This document shows positions 1 through 10,600 of a stretch of 64,000 bases of DNA, piece by piece. A model generated the notes under the pieces. That model had not been told where the DNA came from and made no database searches. It was given only the letters and a program-made list of their open reading frames with translations. Positions within the stretch are counted from its first letter, which is position 1, and each line of letters starts with the position of its first letter. The position numbers and the translations under genes were made by a program. The stretch spans positions 434,001-498,000 of the forward strand of contig JAHQIY010000002.1 in assembly GCA_019054805.1 (NCBI GenBank), written 5' to 3'. The stretch comes from Brachionus manjavacas (Eukaryota; Rotifera; Eurotatoria; Ploima; Brachionidae).

Positions 1-762
1 TTTTATTTTCTTTAATTTTAATAATAATTTGAATTAAATTTGAAATTTGATTTTAACAAAAATCGCTCGGAATGAGGCTTAAAAAAGTTCTCATTTAAAT
101 AAAAAACTTAGCAACTGGTTATGCGCGTTGCTTCATATTTAAACTTAAAATTTTGTTTTATTAAAGACAGTTTAATTAATAAAAATTTAAAATAACTTTG
201 ATTAGAATCTGATTTACATTAAAGTTGATTCAAGATTTTGCTGCATGTATGATGACATAAAACAATGCTATTAAGTTTTGAAGTTAATCATTTAAGACAA
301 ATTAATTGATAAAAATTCAGTGAAATCAAAGAATTTTTTTTTTAATTTCTATCAATGAAATTATTAAAATTTGCTATGAACTTCTTCTTTTAAAAAAATG
401 CTAGACTGATCCAAACAAAAAGTATAATTATAAAAAATTTTTAACAAGTTTTATTTTGAAATTAAAATAATTATCTTTAATTACTTATTTAATTAAAGCA
501 TAAATTAATTTTTTATTAAATTTAATTTGAAAAATAAAAAATTATAAGTGAAATTCAAAAAATTAAATTAAGTTATTATCATTTTTCATTTTAAATATAA
601 TTTATCAATCTTTTATACAGTTAAATTGGTTAATAATTTAGCGTATTTTAATTAGGTGTCTATTTTATAAGGGCCCATAGTTTTCCTCACCGCTAATTTT
701 AATAAAAATAGATTCCTAAAATAAAGTTAAGACTAATTGAATAAAAAGACCCAAATCTTCGG
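1..762. other. AT-rich intergenic DNA, no gene seen
   Basis: Very AT-rich with frequent stops in all frames. I see no conserved protein segment, RNA gene or paired terminal repeat here. Confidence 0.6.
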
Positions 763-1100
763 CTTACCCGAAACCCTAAACCAAGGCTCTGCCCCGGATC
801 CTGGCTGGCTGCACCCGCTTCTGATTTAGATGAGTTTCTATTAAAAATATCGGTACCAAAAAATTATTTGCCTTCTATTTGTATAATAAAGAAGTAGAAT
901 ATTAAACCGTCATATCGATGATTAAATGGTCATATAAAATAAAAATTGATTGTCTTATAAAAATTAAACGGACAGAGCCCTAGTTTTCGATTCGGGCATG
1001 TTTTAGATCAGAGAACTTTTAGTAAAAAATTTAAATTTATAATTTAACTTTTCAAAAAATTAAAACCTTTAATTTAATTATCCATATGATGATTTTATTT
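763..1100. repeat. Dispersed GC-rich-core repeat, copy 1 (inverted pair)
   Basis: A GC-rich core (CCCGAAACCCTAAACC followed by GGCTCTGCCCCGG) sits at about 763-801, and a diverged reverse-complement copy lies at about 969-1000, so the two form an inverted pair. The segment from about 905 to 1100, including the downstream TTTTAGATCAGAGAACTTTTAG stretch, is clearly related to 54060-54230, and the core recurs at 31492-31532. It is a repeat family of unknown class; no coding capacity is visible. Confidence 0.6.
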
Positions 1101-1812
1101 ATTTTCATTTGACAATTTAATTATTGATATAACGGGTTAATATGCATCCTTATGAAAATATACATTTCATTTTCATTAGATGTATAGTGTATTTACATTT
1201 GATTTTTTTTAAGTTTTATCAATTTTAAAATAATATCATGCTTTGGGTGCAAGTAGAGAGCAGTTTTTTTTTTTAAATGGTCCTGAAAGACCAAAATCTC
1301 TACATTTCGATAAATTACTAATTGACACTGAGAACTAATTGATTATTTTATTTTTACTTCGTTCAACATTTAAAAAATAGTTTTTAGTCAATATCTTTTG
1401 TTTCTAAAATATTTTTTCCCACTGGATAAATTTAAAAATTTTTAATCAAAACATTTATTTTACTAAACTTAATTCAATTATTTACTAAATAAAATTTAAA
1501 AAAAATCCATAAAATAATTTGAAAAATAAAAATAAATATTGCATTAATGCTAAATCAAAATATCTTAATGATAATGAATCGATACCAAATCAATTTTCAT
1601 TATGATGTAACTTTGAAGCGATAGGACAAGTTCTCATCAATGTACATCACTCTTTGTGATCAAATTGACTTTGACATCACTAAAAATTTCTTTTAAATTG
1701 GGAGACGATATGACCATTTAGTTGGTATAAAGTTTGATCTTATGCTTATGAAACCTCCATATTTTTTTTTGGCAAAGGCAAATGAAAATCTGTTCCATCT
1801 AATCCTGTTAAT
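1101..1812. other. AT-rich intergenic DNA, no gene seen
   Basis: No supported gene or repeat. Runs of A and T dominate. Confidence 0.5.
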
Positions 1813-1958
1813 CTACAGTACATCCTAAAACTAACTTCATCGCTTTCTTTTCCGTTCCTCTTCCTTTCCTCTTCCTTCTTTTTTCTTAGAGGAAAGGAAG
1901 AGGAAAGGAAGAGGAACGGAAAAGAAAGCGATGAAGTTAGTTTTAGGATGTACTGTAG
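1813..1958. repeat. Perfect 65-bp inverted repeat (hairpin)
   Basis: Bases 1813-1877 are the exact reverse complement of 1894-1958, with a 16-nt loop. The inner half of the stem is polypyrimidine/polypurine (TTCCTCTTCC-type on the left arm, GGAAGAGG-type on the right); the outer half is mixed sequence. The 89-codon open frame that overlaps it on the minus strand only reads through the palindrome and looks spurious. Perfect identity implies a recent origin or selection on the stem. Confidence 0.85.
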
Positions 1959-2123
1959 TTCACTTAGGATACAAAGTCTTCCTACAAATAAATATTCGTG
2001 AATTAATTCGAGCAAAATTACTGTTTTCTTGGTTTTACATTTATGTGAGACACTTTATAGTTAAGATTATTTGCATTTTAGAAAAAAATTGACAAACTTA
2101 AACCGAGTTTCTAAAATGAATTT

Positions 2124-2693
2124 TTATTTAAAAAGAAATTTAAACATTATCAAAAGAATCAAAAAATTAGTTTCAATTTTATTAGAAGAATTGCTTTGAT
2201 TCACACTTGGCGAATTTTGTATAGTGGTAGTATCTGCTCTAGTGAAAATTGAATTTTCCAAAATTGTAGTCTCTATTTCAGTAAAAGGCGATTTTGTTTT
2301 CCCACAAACAGTCCGATAATTGCTATATTCTGTTTTAAATACAACACTTGAGTCAAAATTTCTACAAACAAGATCCGCAAAAAAACATTCAGATTCGTTA
2401 TTATACCTACAAATGCTATCACATGATGACATCTTATTGCACAAAGTTGAGCATGCATAATCATGACAATCACGGTCTGTAACTAAATTGTTTTGATCTG
2501 TTTCTAGACAACCTGAACAAATGTTCAAAATTAAACTTTGACAGCATTCGCATTCGCATGAACCATTCTCCAAAATGGTAACTCTTTTTGTTTCAGTGGA
2601 AAGTGCACAATACAAATTTTGTGAGCAGTTAGTTTGGCATGAGATAATTTTGAATAAAAATAGAGTTAATAAATTATTGACTAAAAAGTTCAT
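2124..2693 (-). CDS. Secreted or membrane-anchored cysteine-rich protein, 189 aa
   Basis: I do not recognise the family. The first ATG at 2693 opens a single-exon frame of 189 residues. Residues 1-20 are a typical signal peptide: a short polar start, a hydrophobic core rich in Leu and Phe, then a Ser-Cys-Gln end. The middle, about residues 20-125, holds roughly 22 cysteines, many in close pairs (CECECC, CSGC), so a disulfide-bonded extracellular fold is likely. A Ser/Thr/Asn-rich stretch follows with several N-glycosylation sequons. The last 12 residues are hydrophobic (FLILLIMFKF), which fits a GPI-anchor signal or a short membrane tail. Its nearest neighbours are transposon debris, so context says nothing about function. 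That it is a real gene is inferred from signal peptide, cysteine content and tail occurring together; unseen extra exons are possible. Confidence 0.6.
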   Translation of the reverse strand: MNFLVNNLLTLFLFKIISCQTNCSQNLYCALSTETKRVTILENGSCECECCQSLILNICSGCLETDQNNLVTDRDCHDYACSTLCNKMSSCDSICRYNNESECFFADLVCRNFDSSVVFKTEYSNYRTVCGKTKSPFTEIETTILENSIFTRADTTTIQNSPSVNQSNSSNKIETNFLILLIMFKFLFK

Positions 2694-3140
2694 CAATAAC
2701 GTAATTTTTATTTTTAAATCTTTGTTTCTTAATGCGAATAACTAAACTTCCTAAATATTGAAATTTAATCTTAGAATTGCATATTACTCTAATTGATGCA
2801 TTTTTAGCTAAAAATTTTTAAACTCATAATAATAAACGGATTAAAGTCATTTTTCCAAATATGTTTAGTAAATGTGTCTCTAATTTAATTTTATTTCCAA
2901 ACTTTAAATAAAATAAAATAAAGAGAAATGAAGTATGAGAAATAAGTCTAATCTTTAATTTAATTGGCACTGTATATTTAATTGAAAATAATGCATTTTA
3001 TTGACTGACAGGCAGTCATACAGCACTGATTTGCTACGAGGGTCTGACGACATTTTACGTAAATTAACGTTATTTTACGTTAAAAATTTAATTTTACGAT
3101 AAATTTCGTAAAATAGTATAAAATGACTTTTAGCGAGTTT

Positions 3141-3714
3141 TTTTTTTTTTTTGAAAAAATAATTTTGGAGATTAACTCCAGGGCGGTTCCGAGTGGTGTA
3201 GACCCTCTTTTCAGTCCTCTTTTTAGGAAATAAAAATTTTAATTGAGAAACATTTTAAAGCGAGTCTAAAGGAGTCTTATATTTTGTTTGATTTGTGGTT
3301 TTGTTCGAGTATTTGTAGATTTCTTTGGAAATTAGGTCGAGGTTTTTTTCGATTTTAAAAATAGTGCGTTAGCGCTGTCGTCAATTATTTCTATGTTTAG
3401 AGTCTTATGTATAGTTTTAATGCTTGTTTTTATCGGGAAAATTTAATGATTCGAAAAATTTTGTTTTGAAAAATTTGAAGGTCTTGTAGGATTTTTTGTA
3501 TTCCGGTTTGAAGAATGACAAAGCAATAGTCGAATAACGATCTGATGAGAGACTTATATAGCATTTTATTTATGTTAAGTGATGACTTCTACTTGAACCC
3601 TTTAATTTTTTGTAGAATAATGATTTTGGGTTTCGCTTTCCTGACTAGTTCACGAAAATGATCGGCATATTTTAGTTTGGGGTCGAGTTTAATGCCGAGG
3701 AAAGCTGAATAGCT
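3141..3714 (-). mobile_element. 5'-truncated LINE fragment (non-LTR reverse transcriptase C-terminus)
   Basis: On the minus strand, with two or three breaks, the sequence encodes the thumb region of a Jockey/CR1-like reverse transcriptase: FLGIKLDPKLKYADHF, then a YKSLIRSLFDYC block and a QNKIFRIIKF block. A poly(T) run at about 3138-3153 is its poly(A) tail on this strand. A 17-bp target-site duplication with two mismatches flanks it (3124-3140 and 3715-3731, TGAYTTTTAGCRAGTTT). It is truncated and dead. Confidence 0.75.
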
Positions 3715-3848
3715 TGATTTTTAGCAAGTTTGATTATTGCATTTTTTGAAAAATAACATTCAAGAGTAGAACAATAATCAAAATAAAGCAAAATAAATGA
3801 GTATATTTTTACGGATGTAACTAGCTAGAAAAGTCTTCTATAAGTAAG

Positions 3849-4270
3849 TTTTGAAAAATTTAGAAAATAAGATAATTTAACACTGAACCTTTTGGTGAAG
3901 TAGATTTAGATTTACATTTGAAAATTAATTTAAGAAAAAGTACCTAAATTTTGAAAAAGAAATAAAGTAATGTTCCACTTTTGAGTGAGTTAATTGTAAA
4001 ATGTAAATTTATTTTATGGTTCGTAAATTTTGGATAAAAAAAAAGTGGAACATTACTTTATTTTTTTTTCAAAATTTAGGTACTTTTTCTTAAATTAATT
4101 ATCATTTTTAAGTAAAAATTATTTTTGTTTTATCCAAAATTTACGAAACATAAAATAAATTTACGAAATAAAAGACGCCAAAGCACTTAACGTAAAATCA
4201 AATGTAAATCTAAATCTACTTCACCAAAAGGTTCAGTGTTAAATTATCTTATTTCCTAAATTTTTCAAAA
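3849..4270. repeat. Nested foldback (two-level inverted repeat)
   Basis: The outer arms pair 3849-3923 with 4197-4270, including the shared segment CACTGAACCTTTTGGTGAAG and its complement. The inner arms pair about 3929-3986 with 4042-4097, and a third pair, about 4010-4036 with 4130-4165, interleaves with them. It lies inside the Tc1-type element. No coding capacity; probably a MITE or a folded tandem insertion. Confidence 0.7.
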
Positions 4271-4627
4271 ATATAGCTGACATGATTTTCAGCATAAAAC
4301 TCGATTGAATATTATCATTTTTTTAATTACAAACACTATCTTCTCATAATTTAGATATTTTTGTTTTAATTTGCTATCATTTTTTAATAAAAAGTGTAAA
4401 TAAGTAAAAAATAGTGGTTTTCTATTTAATTTCGAGTTAATTAATTTTTTTATGCATAAACTTAATAATTGGGGAATTTATTTTATATTTGAGGAAAAAA
4501 ATTAAAAATTTGAGGTATTTTATTCAAAATTTGTGGTACTCGAAATAAATTTCTCAAATATTCAACTATTTGATTATTTTTACAAATTTCTGAATTGTAT
4601 TTGGGTCTTTATAATGCTGTGTAAATA

Positions 4628-4930
4628 ATAATAATTGTCCCTTTTCTATCCTAGTGGATAATGGGGAGGCGCTCATCTCCTTTTCAAGTACCTTTTTGAG
4701 CAACGACTCCGATCTGACACAGAGGCCACTGCATCGAGTTGATCATCTACACCGCAATTATTACCCAGTCGAAACTGGTCCTCCTATTTTTATGATGAAA
4801 GAGATTTAAACGTTCGCCCCGTATTGCATAGATATTTTGAAGATTTTTTCACCCTCAGCGGGTTTTGAACTCACGATCCTCTGCTTGCATGACTAACACG
4901 CAAACCACTCGGCTATACGGGCTCTCATAT
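4628..4930 (-). mobile_element. tRNA-derived SINE with perfect 10-bp target-site duplication
   Basis: On the minus strand the 5' end (about 4925 down to 4857) reads like a tRNA: box A TAGCCGAGTGG, an anticodon arm with loop CATGCAA (anticodon TGC, Ala-like), and a box B-like GTTCAAAACCC. The acceptor stem does not close well, so this is a tRNA-derived SINE head and not a working tRNA. The 3' end finishes with an ATT-repeat tail. The duplication TGTGTAAATA is present at 4618-4627 and 4931-4940. A partial second copy of the 3' half lies at 17530-17580. Confidence 0.75.
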
Positions 4931-5527
4931 TGTGTAAATACGGTGTCATATTTATCATTAATTCTAAAAAATACTCACCCAATGTATCCTAATGATCTGA
5001 ATTCATCGTTGTTTTAAAAAGCTATGAATTTGTATTAAGAAAGTTAAACACTCAAAGAAATTAAATTTAATGCAAAATCATTTATTCATTTAAAGAAATA
5101 CCATCAGAAATATGTATTTTGCTTTCAAATTTTGAATAACAACCTAAGTAGATAACTTGGCTTATCAAAGACAATAAAATTGAATTTTACATTTTTTTAT
5201 ATTATTTTATGATTTTTTACTCCAAGAAAAAATTCTTTGCGTAATTTTACTTAAAATTAAAAAATTTATCTTCTGTGAAAAATTCAATCAAAAAAATTTG
5301 AAAATCAATTTTGAATGGAAAACCCAAAAATCAAGCGACTTTTGTCATTTTTGAAAATTGGTAATTTTACGTAAATTAACGTTATTTTATGTAGAAAAAC
5401 GTTGTTTATCGTCAATTATCGTTATATTACAAAAGTAATTTTACGCCATTTTACGAAATTTTTTAACGTAAAACAACGTTAATTTGCGTAAAATATCGTC
5501 AGACCCTCGTAGCAAATCATTGCTGTA

Positions 5528-7616
5528 AATTAACCGAATTTGAAAAACCAGTTCAAACAAATTTTAAATCGAACTGGTTTTTGATCAAAATTTTTCTAGT
5601 TTTTATAAAGAACTTAATTCTGAAACTGAATGCAGAAAAGATAAGTTTTTGAATATTTTGAATTTTTAAAAAAATTTAATTGATTTAATTTTAGCTTTTT
5701 TCGTAAACTAGCTTTAAATTTTTTAAATTTGAAATAGCTCATCTATATTTAGAGTCCATACTTTATATTTCCAAAATGTCAAGAGTTTTGGTTATTTTCT
5801 TCTAAAATCTTTATGTCGTTGTTCTCTCAATAACTATAACACCCGCTCTAGTCTACTTAAGTGTCTATAGTTTGACAGTACAATACAATGATCTGATGCG
5901 TTTAGTAAGTTTTTAGTATTTAACACTGTGTAAAGCATTAGTAATTCGGACTTGGATTTATAAACATAATTCCTATTCTTTTTCTAATTGGTAATTTTCT
6001 TAATTATTCGTCTAGGATAGAAGTAGCCATTTATTAATAAAATTACTTTTCCCGGAAATTTAAAAAAAAATTTAAATAAAAAGGATTTTTATTTAGAGAG
6101 TTCCAAACAGGTGCAGCATATTCAAGACGAGGTCTTACAGATGTTTTGAACACTAATTTAAACATTCAAGCATTTGTCCACGTTCTAAAAGTCCTTCGAA
6201 GCATTCCAAGCTTCATCTTACGACATAGAACAAGTTCTATTGATATGTTCACTCCACTTTAAGTTATTCTGACAAACAGAAATTTTAAAAATTAAATTTT
6301 AATTTAAAAATGAAATTATTAATGATAATTTTAATTTTGTACTATTTTTTTTAAATAAAATTACAATACAAATACAAAGAAAAAGCGCGAAATTGATTCT
6401 GCTAACTGTATCAGATTATGCGTTTAATGTATCACCTAAGTTTTTATTTTAAAATTTCCAAGAGGTTTTTTAAATTAAAGCTCAAACAACTTAATAAAAT
6501 ATTTTTTATTATTAAAACTGTAATTGTTTTTCTTAAATTTAATAATGCTTGATATTGTTATTAATTGTGGGTATCTCTAAAATAAAATAGGTGATTAAAT
6601 TAAATTTTGGTGACAAATTTTTTGAATCACTACATAACCTTACAATCTATTTTACTCTTTTTTTCTCTTTATATTTTTACTTGTCTATACAAAACATCAC
6701 CACTCGTTCTCTGACAACTATTGCAGACAACTGAATATTAGTGATCAATAGTGATCACATATTTAAAGGTAAAATTAATCACTTTTCAACAACTTGCAAC
6801 AATTTAATAATTGTATTCACACCAAACTATTCTTAAAGGTTCAATTTAATAAAAAATATTTAAAAAATTTTAAATTAAATGATACCAATGATAGAACCTG
6901 ATTGAAAAAAAATACAATTTATGAACATTTATTCTTGATTTTTTTTTCCAAATTTGTGATGTACGCATTTTTCATAAAATTGTAGAGTATCTGCAGAAGC
7001 TCGATTTTGGTAATACATCTAATGAATCATTTGATATAATTTACAAAAAAAATAATTAATAAGCGTTTTACTTTTCTAAAATTGGCACTGCCTTCCAATT
7101 TTTTTAAAATAAATAAAATTATTTTGTTTATATTTGATAATTTTTTTTTATTTTGTTTAGACCTATTCTATTTGAAAGAATATTTTTAAGCAAATCGTCA
7201 CTTATCTAAAGCTGAATTTTCATCCAGTTGGATTCAAAATAAAGATAGTTGTATGCACTCAAATACTTCTTTAGTTGTAAAATATTTGCACGATTTCAAT
7301 AAAAAAATTTTCTATATTTATATTTTACTATTAATTTGCAATATCTAAAGCGTATATAAACCTTTCTAAAATCTAATGAATAAATAAATATATGTATAAA
7401 TTAAAATTGCAAAAAATTTTTATTTTATACATAAAGGACTTTCGTCATAAGATTTTTTCGTCTCCTGGCCTCTATCATTCACTTTGACAAATCAACATAA
7501 AAAATTTATTTCTCTGACAAGTATCCCTTAAAAGACATAAAAGTTTTAAAATTATTATTTACAGCTCCAATAAATCCGCTCAACGTAATAGCCCAGCCCA
7601 AAGTAACCTGGACAAA
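5528..7616. other. Intergenic DNA upstream of USP47
   Basis: Apart from the LINE scrap at about 6095-6262 I see no conserved segment. The last stretch before 7617 must contain the USP47 promoter and 5' UTR, but no promoter element can be named with confidence. The frame of USP47 stays open upstream of the chosen ATG back to a possible splice acceptor (TTTACAG ending at 7564). Confidence 0.5.
6095..6262 (-). mobile_element. LINE reverse-transcriptase fragment
   Basis: The minus strand encodes a CR1/RTE-like reverse-transcriptase thumb motif, KLGMLRRTFRTW followed after one stop by FKTSVRPRLEYAAPVWNS. Only about 55 codons survive and there is at least one frame break. It belongs to a different lineage from the fragment at 3141-3714. 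Confidence 0.65.
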
Positions 7617-10600
7617 ATGGTCAGAATAGACAGCTCCTATCAAAATTACAAAAATAAGACCTTTAGTGACACTCTCGAAATTTCTTCTTCTAACCATCAC
7701 TCAAATGTTTGCTTCACTTGTATTCTGATTGACATGACAGACCCGATGAACACGTGCCGCAGACACGCCATTACATTGTCTGGCTCGTGTGCTCTTGAGA
7801 CTTTGGTAAAGGAAGCCAGCTCTCAGTATTCATACGAACCAGACTCCTTTAATCTAATGTGGAAAAACAACAACAAGCTGCTAAATATAAGTGAGATTCA
7901 GTCCACTAATTTGGCTGACTTGGGACTCAGCAGCACATCCAAGAACATTTTTGAAATTCACGAAAAAGAAGGACCACCTAAACGCCTAAAAAGAGACGAT
8001 TTTAGCTTTCCTAGTCCCAATCATCAAATGACTATTTTCGATGACGACTCAAAAGGACCAAGCTCAGAATCCTATTCCCCTTCGAGACGCAACGCTTGCT
8101 CAAATACCGTCTACGGACCGGCAAACTCGTCACTTCCGTCTCTTAGTCTCTTCGAAGAGGATAACAATGGATACGTTGGTCTTATTAATCAAGCTATGAC
8201 CTGCTATTTAAACAGTCTTTTGCAAACTTTGTACATGACTCCTGAATTTCGCAATGGAATTTATCGGTAAGTTGAATTTTGGTGATTTTTTTTTTAAATT
8301 TAGGATCTGTAAATGAAGATTATAGAATTTTAAAAAATTAAATTTTTTTTAATAAAATTTAATTTAAAAACAAAAAAATTAGAACAGCTTTAATTTAATC
8401 TAGAAAAAAGGGAAAACTTTTTTTTTTATTATTTTAGTAAAAATAAATTGATAAAAATTTAAATCTGAAATAAACAGGAGAATAAAAATTTAAATAAGGT
8501 TAATTCGATTTTTTAAAGCATTTTATTTAAATAATAATCAAAAATTAAAATAAAGCATTTTATCGGTTATATTTATTTATTTTGGTTAATTTGTTTCTAA
8601 ATTGCTCTTCATTTATTTTTTATTCTTCAAAATAAGTTATATATCTAAAACAAGATTAGTTAAATTTAAGTTTTTTCCTAACACAAACTAACTAAATCAA
8701 CTAAATTTTAGTGCATGTATAAGTGATCATCAATCTCATCAATCAAAATCGACTAATCTTATCTAAATTTTTAATATTTAACGCGACATCAAGAATTCGG
8801 AATTTTAAAATTCCGAAAATTTTCACTTCAATTAAAACCAAAAATCCAGTGGTAGTGCTACATTAAAAATAAAAAATGCAATTATTTAAATTTAAAAATT
8901 ACATTTTCACAAAACTATTTTTCGATTGATTAAAAATCGAAAATAAAATTTAATTTTAAAATAATTTAAAATTCAAGAATAAACTTTTTATTAAAATAAC
9001 AAAAATCTTAGTTTTTGATGCGGAATTAACTGAACAAACAGATTGTAATATTTTATTTAATTAAAATTCATTAGTAAATATTTTAGCTATACAGTTGAAT
9101 TTTTTAAATTTTAGAAAGAAGGAAAATGAAAAGAAAATTTGCATTTAGATTATTTTAACCCTAAATCAAATAAATTTAAGTTCGCCTTATTTCTAAGGTC
9201 CAACATTATAATTTTAAATCAAAATGGCTTTATTTGTCTATCAAGCAATTTTTTTTTACAAAAATTTATGTGACTTACAAAAAAAAATACGTGACTCCAA
9301 ATAAAAATTTTTTTGACAATAATATTAAAAACTATCAGAGCCATGATCTAGCCCAAGAACCGAAAAATTTCTATGAAAATTTTTTTGAAACAAATTTTTG
9401 TAACAAGATTTTTTTTTATAATTTTTTATAAAATACTTTTAATTAAGAAAATTGAATTTTTTAAAAATACTAAAATATTGTTTTCAAAGATGGAATCATA
9501 CTGAAGTTTCAAGTGATCAAGAAGATATGAAAAAGAACATTCCCTATCAACTACAGCGTCTATTTCTGAATCTGCAAACATCGAAAAAAAAGTCAATTCA
9601 AACTCATGACTTAACAACTTCATTTGGTTGGAACAGTGAAGATGCATTTCAGCAGCATGATGTCCAAGAGCTCTATCGAGTAATGTTCGATGCTTTAGAG
9701 AAAAAAATGAAAAACACGAAACAAGAAACTATGATTAATGAGCTTTATCAAGGAAAAATTAAAGATTATGTAAAATGTTTGGAAGTTAGTATCTTTTAAA
9801 TTCTAAAAAATTTCTGAATAGAGAATATAGGTGTACTTGTCAACTTTTTTCTATAAAAATTCTTACATTTTAAAACACTTAAAAATGATTTTTCTAAGCT
9901 TAAGAATGTTATTTCACCATTCTACATTTAAATTGCTAAATAATTATTTTTTCAACATAAAAATTCGAAACAAATGGATCTAATTTTTTTGAAAGATTTT
10001 AAAAATTTATTATGAATTTTTAATAAATAAAAATAAAAATTCTTGCTAATTAAGCCTCATTTAAAACTTCATTTGTTTAGTTCTTGACCAAAAAATGTCA
10101 AATTTTTTTTTTTCAATTTTCTCTGAAATTAAAAATTTAATTTTTTTGGATCAACCTTCCAGAAAATAAATGAATTTATCGTGCTTATTTTGAAATTTTG
10201 CGTCAAATACTGATAATTTTTCACTGAAGTTTTTTTGATTTAAAATTAAATTAAAAGAATTTTTAATTTTAAATCAAAAAGCTAAAATCAATCTTATAGT
10301 GTAATTCTTGTAGATTAAGGAAGTAAATTTACAGGGTAAAAGAAAGTAAACTGAAAATTGGTAGGGTAAGCTTATGGTGGCTATCCATTTTGTAAAATTT
10401 AATTTTTATAAAAAAACATGTGATTATAAATAAAAGTTAAAATAAATTTTGAAAGCATTTTTCTTAACTACTAAGTCATCGTCAACATTGATCGGGTGTT
10501 TCTCTTATATTTTTTAGAATTTTTCGTAAATCTAAAAAAATTTTACTTTGATTTTTGAACAAAAATCAAGTCATGTTACTTTTATACTTTTCATAAAAAA

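Larger units (their letters stand above)
3021..5525. mobile_element. Tc1/mariner-type element with long TTACG-rich inverted repeats, 2.5 kb
   Basis: The ends are inverted copies: CAGCACTGATTTGCTACGAG at the left and its near-exact complement at the right, flanked on both sides by TA (3019-3020 and 5526-5527). The inverted repeats run inward for over 100 bp and are dense in TTACGTAA/AACGTTA motifs, as in the related elements at 12056-13000 and 48372-50525. No transposase remains in this copy. The interior is made of later insertions: a LINE fragment, a foldback and a SINE, each listed separately. Assignment to Tc1/mariner rests on the TA duplication, the CAG...CTG ends, and the transposase remnants found in the two related copies. 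Confidence 0.8.

Noticed and set aside
1746-2015. 89-codon minus-strand ORF
   Set aside because: Most of it is translation of the perfect hairpin; composition is dominated by Lys/Glu/Arg and Leu/Phe/Ser tracts mirrored across the palindrome.
4857-4925. A functional tRNA-Ala gene on the minus strand
   Set aside because: Boxes A and B are recognisable but the acceptor stem does not pair, and the sequence is the head of a SINE with target duplication.
7506-7700. Minus-strand 64-codon hydrophobic frame overlapping the start of USP47
   Set aside because: It overlaps USP47 coding sequence in antisense, and I recognise no family; best explained as a shadow frame.
9234-9431. Small plus-strand ORF in USP47 intron 1
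   Set aside because: Low-complexity Lys/Asn/Phe translation of AT-rich intron.
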